Positions 25,801 through 37,800 of a stretch of 64,000 nucleotides of DNA are shown piece by piece (positions within the stretch are counted from its first letter, which is position 1; the number at the start of each line of letters is the position of its first letter). The stretch is from Myotis daubentonii (taxonomy: Eukaryota; Chordata; Mammalia; Chiroptera; Vespertilionidae): positions 61,042,093 through 61,106,092 of the forward strand of contig NC_081849.1 in the NCBI RefSeq assembly GCF_963259705.1, given 5' to 3'. Below the pieces are notes generated by a model. The model was given only the letters and a program-made list of their open reading frames with translations. It had not been told where the DNA came from and did no database searches. Both the position numbers and the translations under genes were made by a program.

Positions 25801-28800
25801 AAATCGAAATCCCTTTTTGGTTTTCAGCAAGTACAGAACAAAAGCCCAAGCTGAAAATGGCTGAGTGTATTCTTCTGGGGTTCTCTGAGCACTTTGAGGA
25901 AAATGATCTGATGGGCCTGGTTCATTTATATGCTGGAGTTTGAGGGTTAAGGAGAGAAGGGCCCAGGCCCTTTCTCAGGATCAGAGCACATCACTGGTAG
26001 GGATGCAACAGAGAGAGCCTCCTTGATGACTGTTGTCAGAGGTTGTCCATAGTATCAGCAGAGCCTTCTCATGTTCTGACATGTGACCTTGCAGCAACAA
26101 CATCTTTAGCTATGTAAGTGTTTGTTAGACATTGCATTGGCTTCTTAAATAAAGTGTCTTCTATTCTCTTTTCTAGGTCCTCATGAGAGCATTAAGGGAC
26201 TTCAATATGCCTAAAATAGTGACCGACGACATCCCCGTGTTTCTGGGCCTGGTTGGCGACCTGTTTCCAGCCCTGGACGTGCCCCGGAGGAGGGCGCCGC
26301 ACTTGGAGCAGATGGTCAGGCAGTCCACCCTGGAGCTCCGCCTGCAGCCCGAGGAGAGCTTCATCCTCAAAGTACAGGAGCCTTTCCTTGTCCTGGAGCC
26401 CCTGGGATGTGTGGTGACAACCCCGTGGTTAAGTGACACTGAACCGAGACTTCGATTTACATGTTACCCTAACCTCAATATGACCTTACCATACACTGTA
26501 AGGCATTCTAATATGGCAATCTTTACTAAAATGAATATAACTAGTTTGTCGTCCCGGCCTCTAAGAAGATGAAAACACACATATGATTAAGTCTTGGTTT
26601 TAAATGTAAGCAGGCTTTTTATTCGTTTATAAAACTACTTGCTCCTTCTTGGTGGCATGCATCAAAAATCAGTTTTGCTCTTTTCTCTCCAGTTTAGAGA
26701 AAATTGGGAGTAAAACCATAAGTACATGTTTTAATGGGGAGATATTTCTACATGTATGACACCCTCTGACTTATTAAAGGCATGTGCATGTGTGTGCTCA
26801 AGTTGGGTATAGTGAGTACATGGATGTTAAAATACATAGAGTGTCTGTTTTAGATGTTTAAGAGCAAGGGTGGGGCACATCCGACCCGCAGGCCGTATAA
26901 GGCTCCAGGAATCATTTGGTCTGGCCCTGCCAAGGCATTAGGGGTGAGTTTGACCAAAAATAGCAGGCTGATTTTCAAGTTAATAATTTTGTATGGCCCG
27001 TGAATGATGTTATAAATATCCAGATGGTTACTGATAAGGTTCCACACCGCTGCTTTAAAGGATATAAGTCATTACTCAGAGGCAGATGGTGATTGGCCGG
27101 GCACTGTTTTGTTCAGGAACATGAAGTCACCGAGTTTGTAAGCAGCCCCTGCCGTGTCCCAGTCCCACTGTACTTCCCTCAGCCTGTGTCAGGGATTCAC
27201 TGAGCAGCGGTGTTCCAATGAAGAAATAATACAGTCATTAATAACAATTAATACAAGAATAAACTCTGTGTTTTGTGTACTCACAGCTGTAAACCTACTT
27301 TTGCCCCAGCCTGTATAATGTTGTCAGTGGGGACTGGCTTCGATTGTAAGGAAAGAATTGGGTAAAAATGGGTAGCTTTTTGTTTGTTTTTAACCACAAA
27401 CTCCTGAAAGGAAACCAGTGATGGCTGTTTGGTCTGCAGGTGGTCCAGCTGGAGGAGCTGTTGGCCGTGCGGCACTCCGTCTTTGTGGTTGGAAATGCGG
27501 GCACGGGGAAGAGTCAGGTAGAGTGAGCTGCCTGTGAGCTTTCAGCCTTGGGAAGAACACTTTTTTTGTGGGGGAGGGAGGGCTCTTTTCAGTTCTACTT
27601 AGGGGTTCCCTTCAGTGAAGTCCACCATAATTAGAGCTAATCTGAGACTCTAATACTGTTCTCTGACCCATGGACACTGTTTTCCTCTGTATTGGAGACT
27701 GGGAGAGTAACAAATAGAACATCACATGAGCTATTTAGCATCTTCTTCACTCATTTATATGTGCGGCATTCTATTTTATGCATCTTTCAATAATGGAATT
27801 CTGCCTGAATTCTTTTATTCCAAGTTAACATGTTGAGAGACTTGCGAGTAAGATACCTACCTGCCTTTCAGGGTTCGATTGGCCCCACCTACGTTTATCA
27901 AAACTATTTTGTCATCTTTTCCAAGTTATAATAGATTCTCCTTAATGTCATTAAGAAAACCCAAACATTTTTCATTAATACTCTCTCAGAATATAGAACT
28001 CTAGAGGGCCAGAAAAAAACTTGGAAAAAGGGAGGCCGCAGAAACCACATTTTTGAGGTATTTGTTATGCACAGAATGAGGTGCCTATTCGGTGTATTAC
28101 GTGTGATTTCCTCTGAGCAATGAGGATATGCCATGAGTATTGTAATTCCCATTTTTAGTTCACTGCTTGATTTTGCTTGGTCATACTGACAGTCCTGGTA
28201 ACTTATTTTTTTAGTTGGTAGACAGTATATGCAGAAATGCATGCATTTTTAATTTAGGGTGCTTGAGTATAAATACATTTAGTCGCCAATGACTAAGATA
28301 ATCAGAGTGGGCATATGAGACTGAGCATGGGTGGATAGAGACCTTGCCAGTATTAGGATCTTAACCCAGAGTGGAACAGTTGTAAAGGGAGGCCCTGTAT
28401 AGGGATCTTTCCAGTGAAAAATGTAGTAATTGAAATATTAAAGTTGATATCTGAAAGGCCTGTAATTATTTTATTAGAGTAAGTTTCAGATGCTGACTAT
28501 GGCTTAAGGAAGGAAAAATTAAATTATATGATTTTCAGTAGATAAATGGTTTCAAAAAATGTCAGCTTACTATTCCTAAGACATTCAGTTGCTTTCATCT
28601 ATTCTTCACGAATTCTCTTCTCTTCAGCCTTTACTTAAGCTGATGTAACTAGAGCACCCAAGCTCAGGGGCCCTGTTATTTAACACCTCATTATTCCCAA
28701 GTATTTGGCAGTTGTCTGCCAGTCCTTCAAACCTCTGTGAGAAGATCAGGATGATAAACATCTAAAAGAAAACCCATGGCTTTCTGGAGAAAGCAAAAAG

Positions 28801-31800
28801 GGTAGTTGGGGCAGATATTTGGGTGAAGGTGTCAATGAATTAAACAGACACACAGTGAGCACCTGTCCTGCGATTTCTCATCCTCAAGGCTGCTTTTCCT
28901 CACGATCTAGATCAGGGATTCTCAGCGGCAGCACCGCTGACATTCAGGAGCAGCTCACCCTTTGTCGTAGGGCCTGCCCTGGATGGCCAGCAGCACCCGT
29001 GGCCTCTGACCACTACCTGCCCAGTAGCACGCCCTCTTCCCTTAAGTCAAGACAACCTGCTGTTGAGAATTATTGCTCCAGATTCTATATCTCAAAGCAC
29101 ACCCAGACCAGCATCATAGGGATCGCCTGGGACCTTCTAAGAAATGCCACTCACCAGTCCCACCCCAAACCTACGGAATCAGAAACTCGTGATTGGGTCC
29201 AGCGGTCTGTGTTGAAACACCCTCTAAGCCAAGCATGTCAAACTCTAAGGCTAACACAGGCCAAATAAACGAGGCATGTGGCCCGCCGGCTGTGAGTTTG
29301 ACATGCTTGCTCTAAGCGATTCTGATGCAAGCTCAATTTTGAGCACAATCTAAATAGTGCAGGCAGAGTGGATTTTAATAGCATGAGCAGGAACACTTGC
29401 TTACATAAATAGTCCTTCACTTTGCACGTGTGGTTAAAAATCTCACATGATAGAGTGGCTTTCTCTAGTCTACGTTGTTCAGGGAAAAAGTGAACTGATC
29501 CTAAGGAGGGCAGGATTAAATTGTTCAAGATGGTAATGAAATGTGTGCATGTAAATTTTCTTCCTTTCTCAGTCATGGTACACGTAGAATGTCTAGGAAC
29601 ATAATGAATACGGAAAATCATCTGAAATCTTTTGCTTTCCATTTGGCTTACATTAATATTAATTTTCTTAGCATTTTTTTCTTCCTTCTTCCCTTCAGAT
29701 TTTGAGAACACTGTACCGAACATATGTTAACATGAAACAGAAACCCATTTGGAATGACTTAAACCCTAAAGCTGTGACAACAGATGAACTCTTTGGTTTC
29801 ATACATCACACTACCCGAGAATGGAAAGATGGCAAGTAGCGTTTCCCCTTCTGAAGTGCTAAATATTTCTCATTTTTATCCAGAAAGCCATTTTTCAGTT
29901 CAAGTCAATTTTAGTCATAGTTGTAGATTTACTGTTTATGTGTCTGCATTACCAGAGATACAGCAGCATTTATAACCTGTAAATTAAAGCTGGATTTGAA
30001 TAAGGGGTCGGTTTGCATTCCGCAGGTTTGTGCTCAGAGCTGTGTATTTTATCCCACATCAGTTATGTCAGGGCTCGTGTAAACCAGGAAGGAAGTCAAC
30101 TCAAATGCCTCAGGGAATGTCTATAAAGTACCTGATGCAAGACACCAACTGAGTTACAGGCAGGCACTGTGCTGGGTGCCAGGGACAGAATTCAATGATG
30201 TATTTCTTGCCTTGAAAGCATTTGCAGGCAAACAGACCCCTTTGTTAAAATCTGTTATTATTACTTCTCATTTGTTCTTTTCTCCCTTTCACACCCTACC
30301 TTCAGCTTTACAGCAAATCCTACAGGCATATAAAATACACATTATATTCCAGTACTTTCTCCTCCTCTGCAGCTACCACATGAGTCCAGCCAGTCTCCCT
30401 GCAGTTCATTTTCCATACAGCAGACAGAGGGCGCTCTTCAGGATGTTAGCTCTCTGTTGGCCATTTCCAGTGGGTTCCATCATCCTTAGATTCCAAACTT
30501 GATCCATGGCCTACACCAGGGGTCCTCAAACTTTTTAAACAGGGGGCCAGTTCACTGCCCCTCAGACCGTTGGAGGGCCGGACTATAGTTTAAAAAAAAA
30601 AAACTATGAACAAATTCCTATGCACACTGCACATATCTTATTTTGAAGTAAAAAAACAAAATGGGAACAAATACAGTATTTGTATTTGCATGTGGCCCGC
30701 GGGCCGTAGTTTGAGGACCCCTGACCTACACAGTTCTTATGGGATGAGATCCTCCCTCCCCATCTCTGACCTCATTTCCTGCACATGCCCCTAACCTACG
30801 ATATATAACCCATAAGCCAAGCATCTTCCCATCAAGGGGCCTTTACGGTTGAAGTTCTCACCATCTGCAACACTAACAGTATCTGCACAGCCTCCTCCCT
30901 TAGGTTATTGAAGTGTCTGGCCACGCGTCACTTCAGAGACTTTCTTGGCGATTCTGTGTAAAGAAGCCTGTCTCGTCATTCTCTGTCCTTTTCTTATATG
31001 GAAAATGAAATGAAACTTGCCTTGGTCTAGACAGCCTAGGTATGGCTCAAAACGTGTTACACACTGCCCTCCGGAGAGAGGCAACACATTCACAGCAAAT
31101 TTATTTACTTCATGAACGAGCGTCCACTAGAAGAAATACAGTTTTATTTTGGAAACAAACAGCACTCAGCTCCATTATATATAGCATGTTAAGATTGTTC
31201 ACTCTTCATTTATAGGTCTCTTCTCATCTATTCTGCGAGAACAAGCAAATCTTACGCAGGATGGACCAAAATGGATAGTCCTGGATGGAGATATTGATCC
31301 CATGTGGATTGAATCACTGAATACTGTCATGGATGATAACAAGGTGGGTAATACCTCAGTGCTAAACCTTAAACATGACACCTCCATTGAGTTCCATTCA
31401 CTTGTGGATTTTAGTACTCGCTTTTAATCATGAGCCTGATGTTCTTTATGTAGTTACTCTTTTGATAAGTGCCACTTTCCTGCTAATTCTCTTACTTCAC
31501 TGGTAAAGAATTTAAGTGAATACATTTTTCTTGGCTGTGTAAATTTAACCATCTTTATAAGGAGATACATATCCAAGAATTTAGCTCATACACATTTTAA
31601 CATTTTCAAAGAGCCAGGCATAAATTATTACATCTTATCTTTGATTAAGGATGGAATGCGTGGGTTGCAAGGGACAAGTTGGAAATTAAGTAGTTCCTAT
31701 GGCTACCGACTGAATATAAATGCATTCCTAAGCGTTTGCCATGGTTAACCCAGCAATCCCAGCAAAACCAAAGGGTGGTGGCATCGGTCTGTGAGATACT

Positions 31801-34800
31801 ACTTAAGCAACACCAGATCTATCAGGAGAAAAAAAATCAGAAATCATCATTAATCCAGAATAGAATTAGTCACCCCCCCCCCTTAAATTAACAGTAATTA
31901 CTGCTTCCAGAACTAAGACATTGTCTATCATAAAATATAGGTCTCAGATCTTCATACTTGCATGAGTTTCTATAGCAAATTGATAATTGTGGTATTTCAG
32001 ACTCTAAAGATGGTTTATTTTTGTGGAATTCGGGCCTTGTCATGTAATCAACACTTCGGACAAATGTCTTATATTTAGTAATAATTAACCACAGTTATTT
32101 AGAGTTGGCATCAGTAAGTCCGTATTGGTAAGTTTGTTCCTCAGGGGTCAGTGAGCTCCCGCTGGAATGAACTGAGATCTTTAATTGAGATCTTTTTTCA
32201 GACTGTACGCACTTCTGTCTCCGGACAGTGAGCTCATAGCCTTTGGCGCTGGGCAGGGGAAGCACTCTGTGCTGGGATGGAGAATTGGCAGCGCGCTTTT
32301 CTCCCGAGTGACAGGGCCTCCTTTGTGCTGTGCTGCTCTGTCCAGGTGCTGACCTTGGCCAGCAATGAGCGCGTAGCCCTTGCGCCCTCCATGAGGCTGC
32401 TCTTTGAGATCCATCACTTAAGGACAGCAACCCCGGCTACTGTTTCCAGAGCTGGTGTTCTGTATGTGAACCCACAAGATTTGGGCTGGAATCCGTGAGT
32501 ACTGCTTTTTTTTTTTTTTTTTTTAAGGCTGTGGTAAAACATACATAATATAAAATGTACCATTTTAACCATTTTTAAGTGTACAGTTCAGTGGCATTAA
32601 GTACACTCACTTTGTTGTACAACCACCACCACCAACAATCTCCTTGACTTTTTCTGTCTTCCCAAACTGAAGCTCCATATCCATTACAGGGGTGGGGAAC
32701 GTTTTTCCTGCCAAAGGGCCATCTGGATACTTATCATTTATGGGCCACACAAAATTATCAACTTAAAAATTAGCCTGCTCTTGCCAGCACCGGTTTGGCT
32801 CAGTGGATAGAGCATCGGCCTATGGACTGAGGGGTCCCAGGTTCGATTCCGGTCAAGGGCATGTACCTTGGTTGTGGGCACATCCCCGGTGGGACATGTG
32901 CAGGAGGCAGCTGATCGATGTTCCTCTCTCATCGATGTTTCTGGCTCTCTATCCCTCTCCCTTCCTCTCTGTAAAAAATCAATAAAATGTATTTTAAAAA
33001 AAAATAAAAATTAGCCTGCTCTGTTTGGTCAAACATTTAACTAACTCACCCCTAATGCCTTGGCAGGGCCAGACCAAATGATCCCGTGGGCCTTTTGGGG
33101 ATCAAGCTGTAACCCGGGCATATGCACCGACCGGGAATGGAATCAGTGACCTCTTGCTTCCTGGATTGACACTCAACTGCTGAGCCACACCCGGCCGGGC
33201 TGCTTCTATCCTTTGACTATTGCAAATAATGTTTCTATGGGCAGGGCATACAGATGTCCCTTTGACCCCTACTTTTAATTATTCTGGATATACTGGTATA
33301 GCCACAAGTGGAACTAGGAGATCATTTGGTAGTTATAATTTTATTTTTAGAAGAGCGACCACACTGTTTTCCATGGTGGCTGTACCATTTTGCATTCCCA
33401 CCAGTGCACAAGGGCTCCAGTGTCTGCATGTCCTCACCGAAACCTGTCATTTTCTCCATTTTTTTTTGGTAGCCATCCTAATGGGAATGAAGTGGTATCT
33501 CATTTCGGTTTTGATTTGCGTTTTCACAATGATTACTCACGTTGAGCATCTTTTCATGTGCTTTTTGGCCATCTGTGCGTTTTATTTGGAGAAATGACTA
33601 TTTCAGTCCTTTACCTACTTTTAAATCTAGTTGTGTTTGGTTTTGTTGTTGTGAACATTTCTCTTTTTAACCTTAGTTTTCAAAAGAGCTAAACATTTAT
33701 ATGATCATTTGAAGAAGGTATTAGTTATTAAATTTAAAGCTACTTAATTAGACTCATTTAAAGATAATTAGCACCTGTGTGCCTTTGTCATTTTCAGTTG
33801 GACATTATCCTCTTCACACCTTGTACATGTTAAGGAACCAGTATTTGTTGAAAAAGTGAATAAATAACAAGAGCTCCTATGGAGGGCTTAGATATAAATA
33901 TATCACTTAGTGAGCATATGTGTGTTTGTACACATATGTGCATCCATGAGGTGTGGCAATGCTTTTTTTTAAAGATTTAGAACAAGTTCAGTGTGCTACT
34001 TGCTTACTCTTCACATGCTCTCGGTTCCCATGGTCCATCCTGGTGGTCACCTGTCGCCTCCTTTAGCACTCGCACTGTGCTGTGCAGTGTCTGAGCTCTG
34101 CAAGCGAGCAGGTGCTGGGACTGGTGTTTTTGTGTCTGGTTCTTCTGTGCCCCTCCACCGTGCTTCGTGCCCACAGGCCGTCCTGTGTGGGCCACACCAA
34201 TGGGCTCCTGGCCCTGTGGCCTCTGGTTGCTTTGGCCAGTGAGGAGCCTGGCAGGAAATGAGAAGGAGAGGAGATGAGGTCATGCTATTTATTCTCCTGG
34301 CTCCCTCCCCACAGGGTCACATCGGGATGGCTGTGTCCCTCAACTGCAGGTCACAGCTCCTCTTAGCTCTCTTCCTAAGATTCTTTCCTTCCAGACACTC
34401 GTAGTCCTTCCGTCTTGTCCTTGCAGGCGTAGGTGCCATGACCATTACGCAGTTCACCCCCTGGCATGGCTGAAAGTATCCTTTTGGCTTTGTCTTCCTA
34501 ATCCTCTCCCCTCATTGGCTGAGCTTGTCATCTTCTACCCCTGTGGCCCCATCCTTTCATTTTGGGGCGCTGTATACCCATAAACATAAAGATTCAGAAA
34601 TATATAACCGACATACACTGCTGACCAGCAGTGTCCTTGGAACTTCTGGCATTTGTCCAGGCCACTGAGAATGACAGAGAACCTGACGCTGGCTCTTAGG
34701 AGCCAGTTGTAGAGAGCTCTGATGACTTCCTGCTGTGTCCGGTACGACAGATTCCAACCCCGACTGTTGACCACATTCAAAAGGCTAATTTTTAAGTTGA

Positions 34801-37800
34801 GAATTTTGTATGGCCTGAGAATGATGTTACAAATATCCAGATGGCCCTTGGCAGGAAGAGGGCTCGCCACCCCGGCAACAGTCCCCGCCCCTTTCCCATC
34901 AACAGTAAGCTCTGGACACTCAGATTCCACTCTGGCAGCTGGTGCGGTAGGATGAGCAGCTGAGGGTAGGTGTGGCCTCCCGGCCTCGGTCCCAGTAGCC
35001 AGCACCTGTTGTCCATTGTTTCCTTGTCCCATGCTGCCCACTGTCGCCGTCACCCAGATATGCTCTCTCGGGTTACCATCATGAACCGGACTTCAACTGA
35101 AACCGTTCCTCTTGGACCTGAAAGAGTTTGACATTTCATATTTCGTAAATCTAATAAGAGTGTAAGGGTAGTTAAATATTTAATAAAACCCTATTGTGAA
35201 ACCTTGTGGAAATCAAAGGGAGCCTTTTATAAGCTAATCATCTTGCCTTCGTTTCTTCTGATACTGAAAATGTGAACTCGGACTTGCTTAAAGCAAGGTA
35301 TAGTGGTAATTGCTGTGGTCTCGCGACTTCTCTGCGGGCAGCTGAATGTATTTATTATCGCTGCTTCCTATTGAATGAGAATTTTTTGAGCAGTTATTTT
35401 TCATTTAACATCATACAGTTTCTCCCCAGGGATGCTACTGTGGATGCGACAGAGCCATGCTTCGTTTCATTCATAAGTATTATTTTATGAAGAAGTTAGA
35501 GATACTGTATCAAAATTAATAATATATAAGTTCCAGATAAAAAAGCATGTACCCAAGAATGAGATACCAATTCAGAGCCAGGTATTGGAAACACATTATC
35601 AGCCCTTAATCCAGTGGGAAGAAATCCACTTTGAAATAGCCTTATATGGAATTTTCAACTTTCTATTTCTGATTTTCTATTACTAAACTAGAGGCCCAAT
35701 GCATGAATTTATGCACAGGTGGGGCCCGGCTGGCCCACCCCGATGGGGGCCATTGGGGCCAGGCCAGCAAGGGGGAGGGGACACAGGAGGTTGGCCAGCC
35801 AGCCCCACCCCTAATCAGGGTGGGGTGCTGATAGGGCTGGTTGGCCAACGCAGTGCATGTCATAGCGACTGGTCGTTCCGTTGTTCTGTTGTTCTGGTGA
35901 CTTGGCTTTTATATATATATAGGTAATTGATGCCAAGATTAATCTAGAAAAATCCTAAGCTGTTTTCATAAATACAGCCCACCCTGTGTGGAAGTTTCAG
36001 TCCTCTAAATATTTTAAAGGGTCGTTTTAAAATATTTGCAGCTTCAGAAATAGAATGAGCTCACTACACGTGTCCCTGAAATGCTGCACCACGCTGTGTG
36101 GAGGGGGCTCTTCTGAGCCGGAGAAGTTCTGCTTTCCAAGCCCGGGCTTCGGGAAACGCTTTGCCGTGTTCTTCCTCAGGTACGTGGCCAGCTGGATCGA
36201 CAGAAGGCAGCATCAATCAGAAAAGGCCAACCTAACGATTCTTTTTGATAAGTACGTGCCTGTGTGCCTGGATAAGCTGAGGACGAGCTTCAAAACCATC
36301 ACCTCCATTCCCGAGAGCAGCCTGGTGCAGGTGTGTCTTCCGTTACGTTGTGTGCCATCCTAGTCCTGAGGCGGGAGGGGCCTGTCAAGGCCACAGGAGG
36401 GTTTGCTCTTTCTAGAAGATGGAGAGATTTCTGGAGCTGAAGTTTCTCCAGCCCCATGTGCCCCAGGGCGTTTTTGCAAACCCCGTCATACACCTGTCAC
36501 CTTCTATTATTGTTTGGGTGTGTAGCCGCTTTCATAAGATTGTGAACTAGAGAGCTGACGCTACCTTTTACTTACTTTTATATCTCCAAAGATTTATATA
36601 GTGACTAGCATACAGTAGATGCTGAATGTGTCTGTATTGAATCATGCATTCCTCCCAAGTATTTTTGCATAAAATATGAAGATCAAAGTGGTAACAGCCT
36701 TATTTCTTTCTCTCTATTCTAAATAACTGGCCCAGAAAAGGTGTTCAGTATTTTTTTTTTTTATTGCAAAATATCCCTGTAATTAAAGATGCCGACCACC
36801 GAGAGAGAGAAAGCTTCTGGCCTCTACCCCATGGGTGTCCTTACCCACCGGCCTACCACCCTCCCCTCTCCTTCTTTTCTCCCCTTCACTCCCCAAAACA
36901 TTCCTAAAGGCAGCTCACTGTAGATGAGAGGCCATTATTCCTGGGGTAATTTTTTTAAATACTCGTGAGACGGCTGGTAAGAGTGAAGGGCATGATACGT
37001 TGTCATGGAAGCAAATAGAAATAATTCACAGTACACAGAAATGAAGGCTGTGATCTGAGCCTCAGCATGAGGGACGATCGCCTGCCTTTTATAACTATAA
37101 AACTTCACGAAGGATTGATAATTAGAAACCTTTTTTTTTTTTTTTTTTTTGCCTTATAGGAGCAAAATTGTTTTCAAAGTACTTTGTTACCATTAACTTA
37201 CTATGTTACCAAATTTGTTTGAAGCTAAATGAGAAAAAGTCAGCAGCATAAGAAGAAGAGAAAGTTGAGGTTTTGGGATAATTCACACACCAATTAAGTA
37301 AAGGCTGGTCTTCACCGGTAATTATCTGAGGTGTAATTTGTTTCTGGAGGCAGGTCTGCATTCATTCATAATGAATTAATTATGCGGGCAGCCTAATTGG
37401 ACTTCCTCTGGTGTCCTACTTGTAAGAAACCTGGTTGTGTTCTTTCTCGGGTCGGCTTGTGTATCTGTGTGATTCTCTGTGGTGTGAAAATAGGCCGTAG
37501 GAATTAATATGGCTTTTGCTCTCGCTTCCTCCTCTTGTAGTATTCAGGAATGGCATTTTCTCCTCTGCTCCTTTTTAGCTGTTTTATACTATAGCCTCTT
37601 TTCTGTGATGACTTATAACGACAGGGATTTGAAACAAAAATGGGCTTCAAAGAGAATAGCGTAAAGTGACTGCTTTAAGAAATGAATGTATTGTGTTTCC
37701 TGGCACACGAAACTTCTTTGCTTTAAGTTCAGTAAGGTGTAGTAACTCAGATTATGCACTGAAGTATGACTTTATTCATTGCTGACACGGAGCTCAAAAT

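Larger units (their letters stand above)
27518..29698 (+). other. Intron 11 (2.2 kb)
   Basis: It contains adjacent MER5-like and MER20-like DNA-transposon remnants near its 3' half, the latter interrupted by an 80-bp hAT element. In 27518-28900 I see no clear element. Confidence 0.55.
29832..31215 (+). other. Intron 12
   Basis: This GC-AG intron contains an L2-like stretch split by a hAT element (30517-30723). No other feature was recognised. Confidence 0.6.
32526..33610 (-). repeat. Old L1 3' region (antisense), split by hAT and SINEs
   Basis: Left part: aaacatacataatataaaat, gtacagttcagtggcattaa, ttgtacaaccaccaccacca. The right part resumes after 33200 with cctttgactattgcaaataa, ctgtaccattttgcattccc and tgatttgcgttttcacaatg. 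This is the same reverse L1 3' pattern as at 1185. Confidence 0.75.
32495..36179 (+). other. Intron 14 (3.7 kb), nested repeats
   Basis: It contains an L1/hAT/SINE nest (32526-33610), a hAT fragment and a Helitron. In 33610-34770 and 34870-35680 I recognise nothing. ORFs around 33991-35053 on both strands have no similarity that I can name. Confidence 0.6.

Noticed and set aside
26372..26572. Extension of exon 10 to the end of the open frame
   Set aside because: Family similarity stops exactly at ILK before gtacag, and the next exon continues VVQLEELL in frame.
33220..33597. 125-codon + strand ORF
   Set aside because: The bases are the reverse complement of an old L1 3' region; the ORF has no protein similarity.
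34535..35053. 172-codon antisense ORF
   Set aside because: It crosses a hAT fragment and unique GC-rich sequence, overlaps other ORFs in different frames and matches nothing.
36055..36179. Alternative first exon starting at the ATG at 36055
   Set aside because: The upstream part has no dynein similarity, and the acceptor ttcctcag at 36179 with the split Pro codon from exon 14 explains the boundary.
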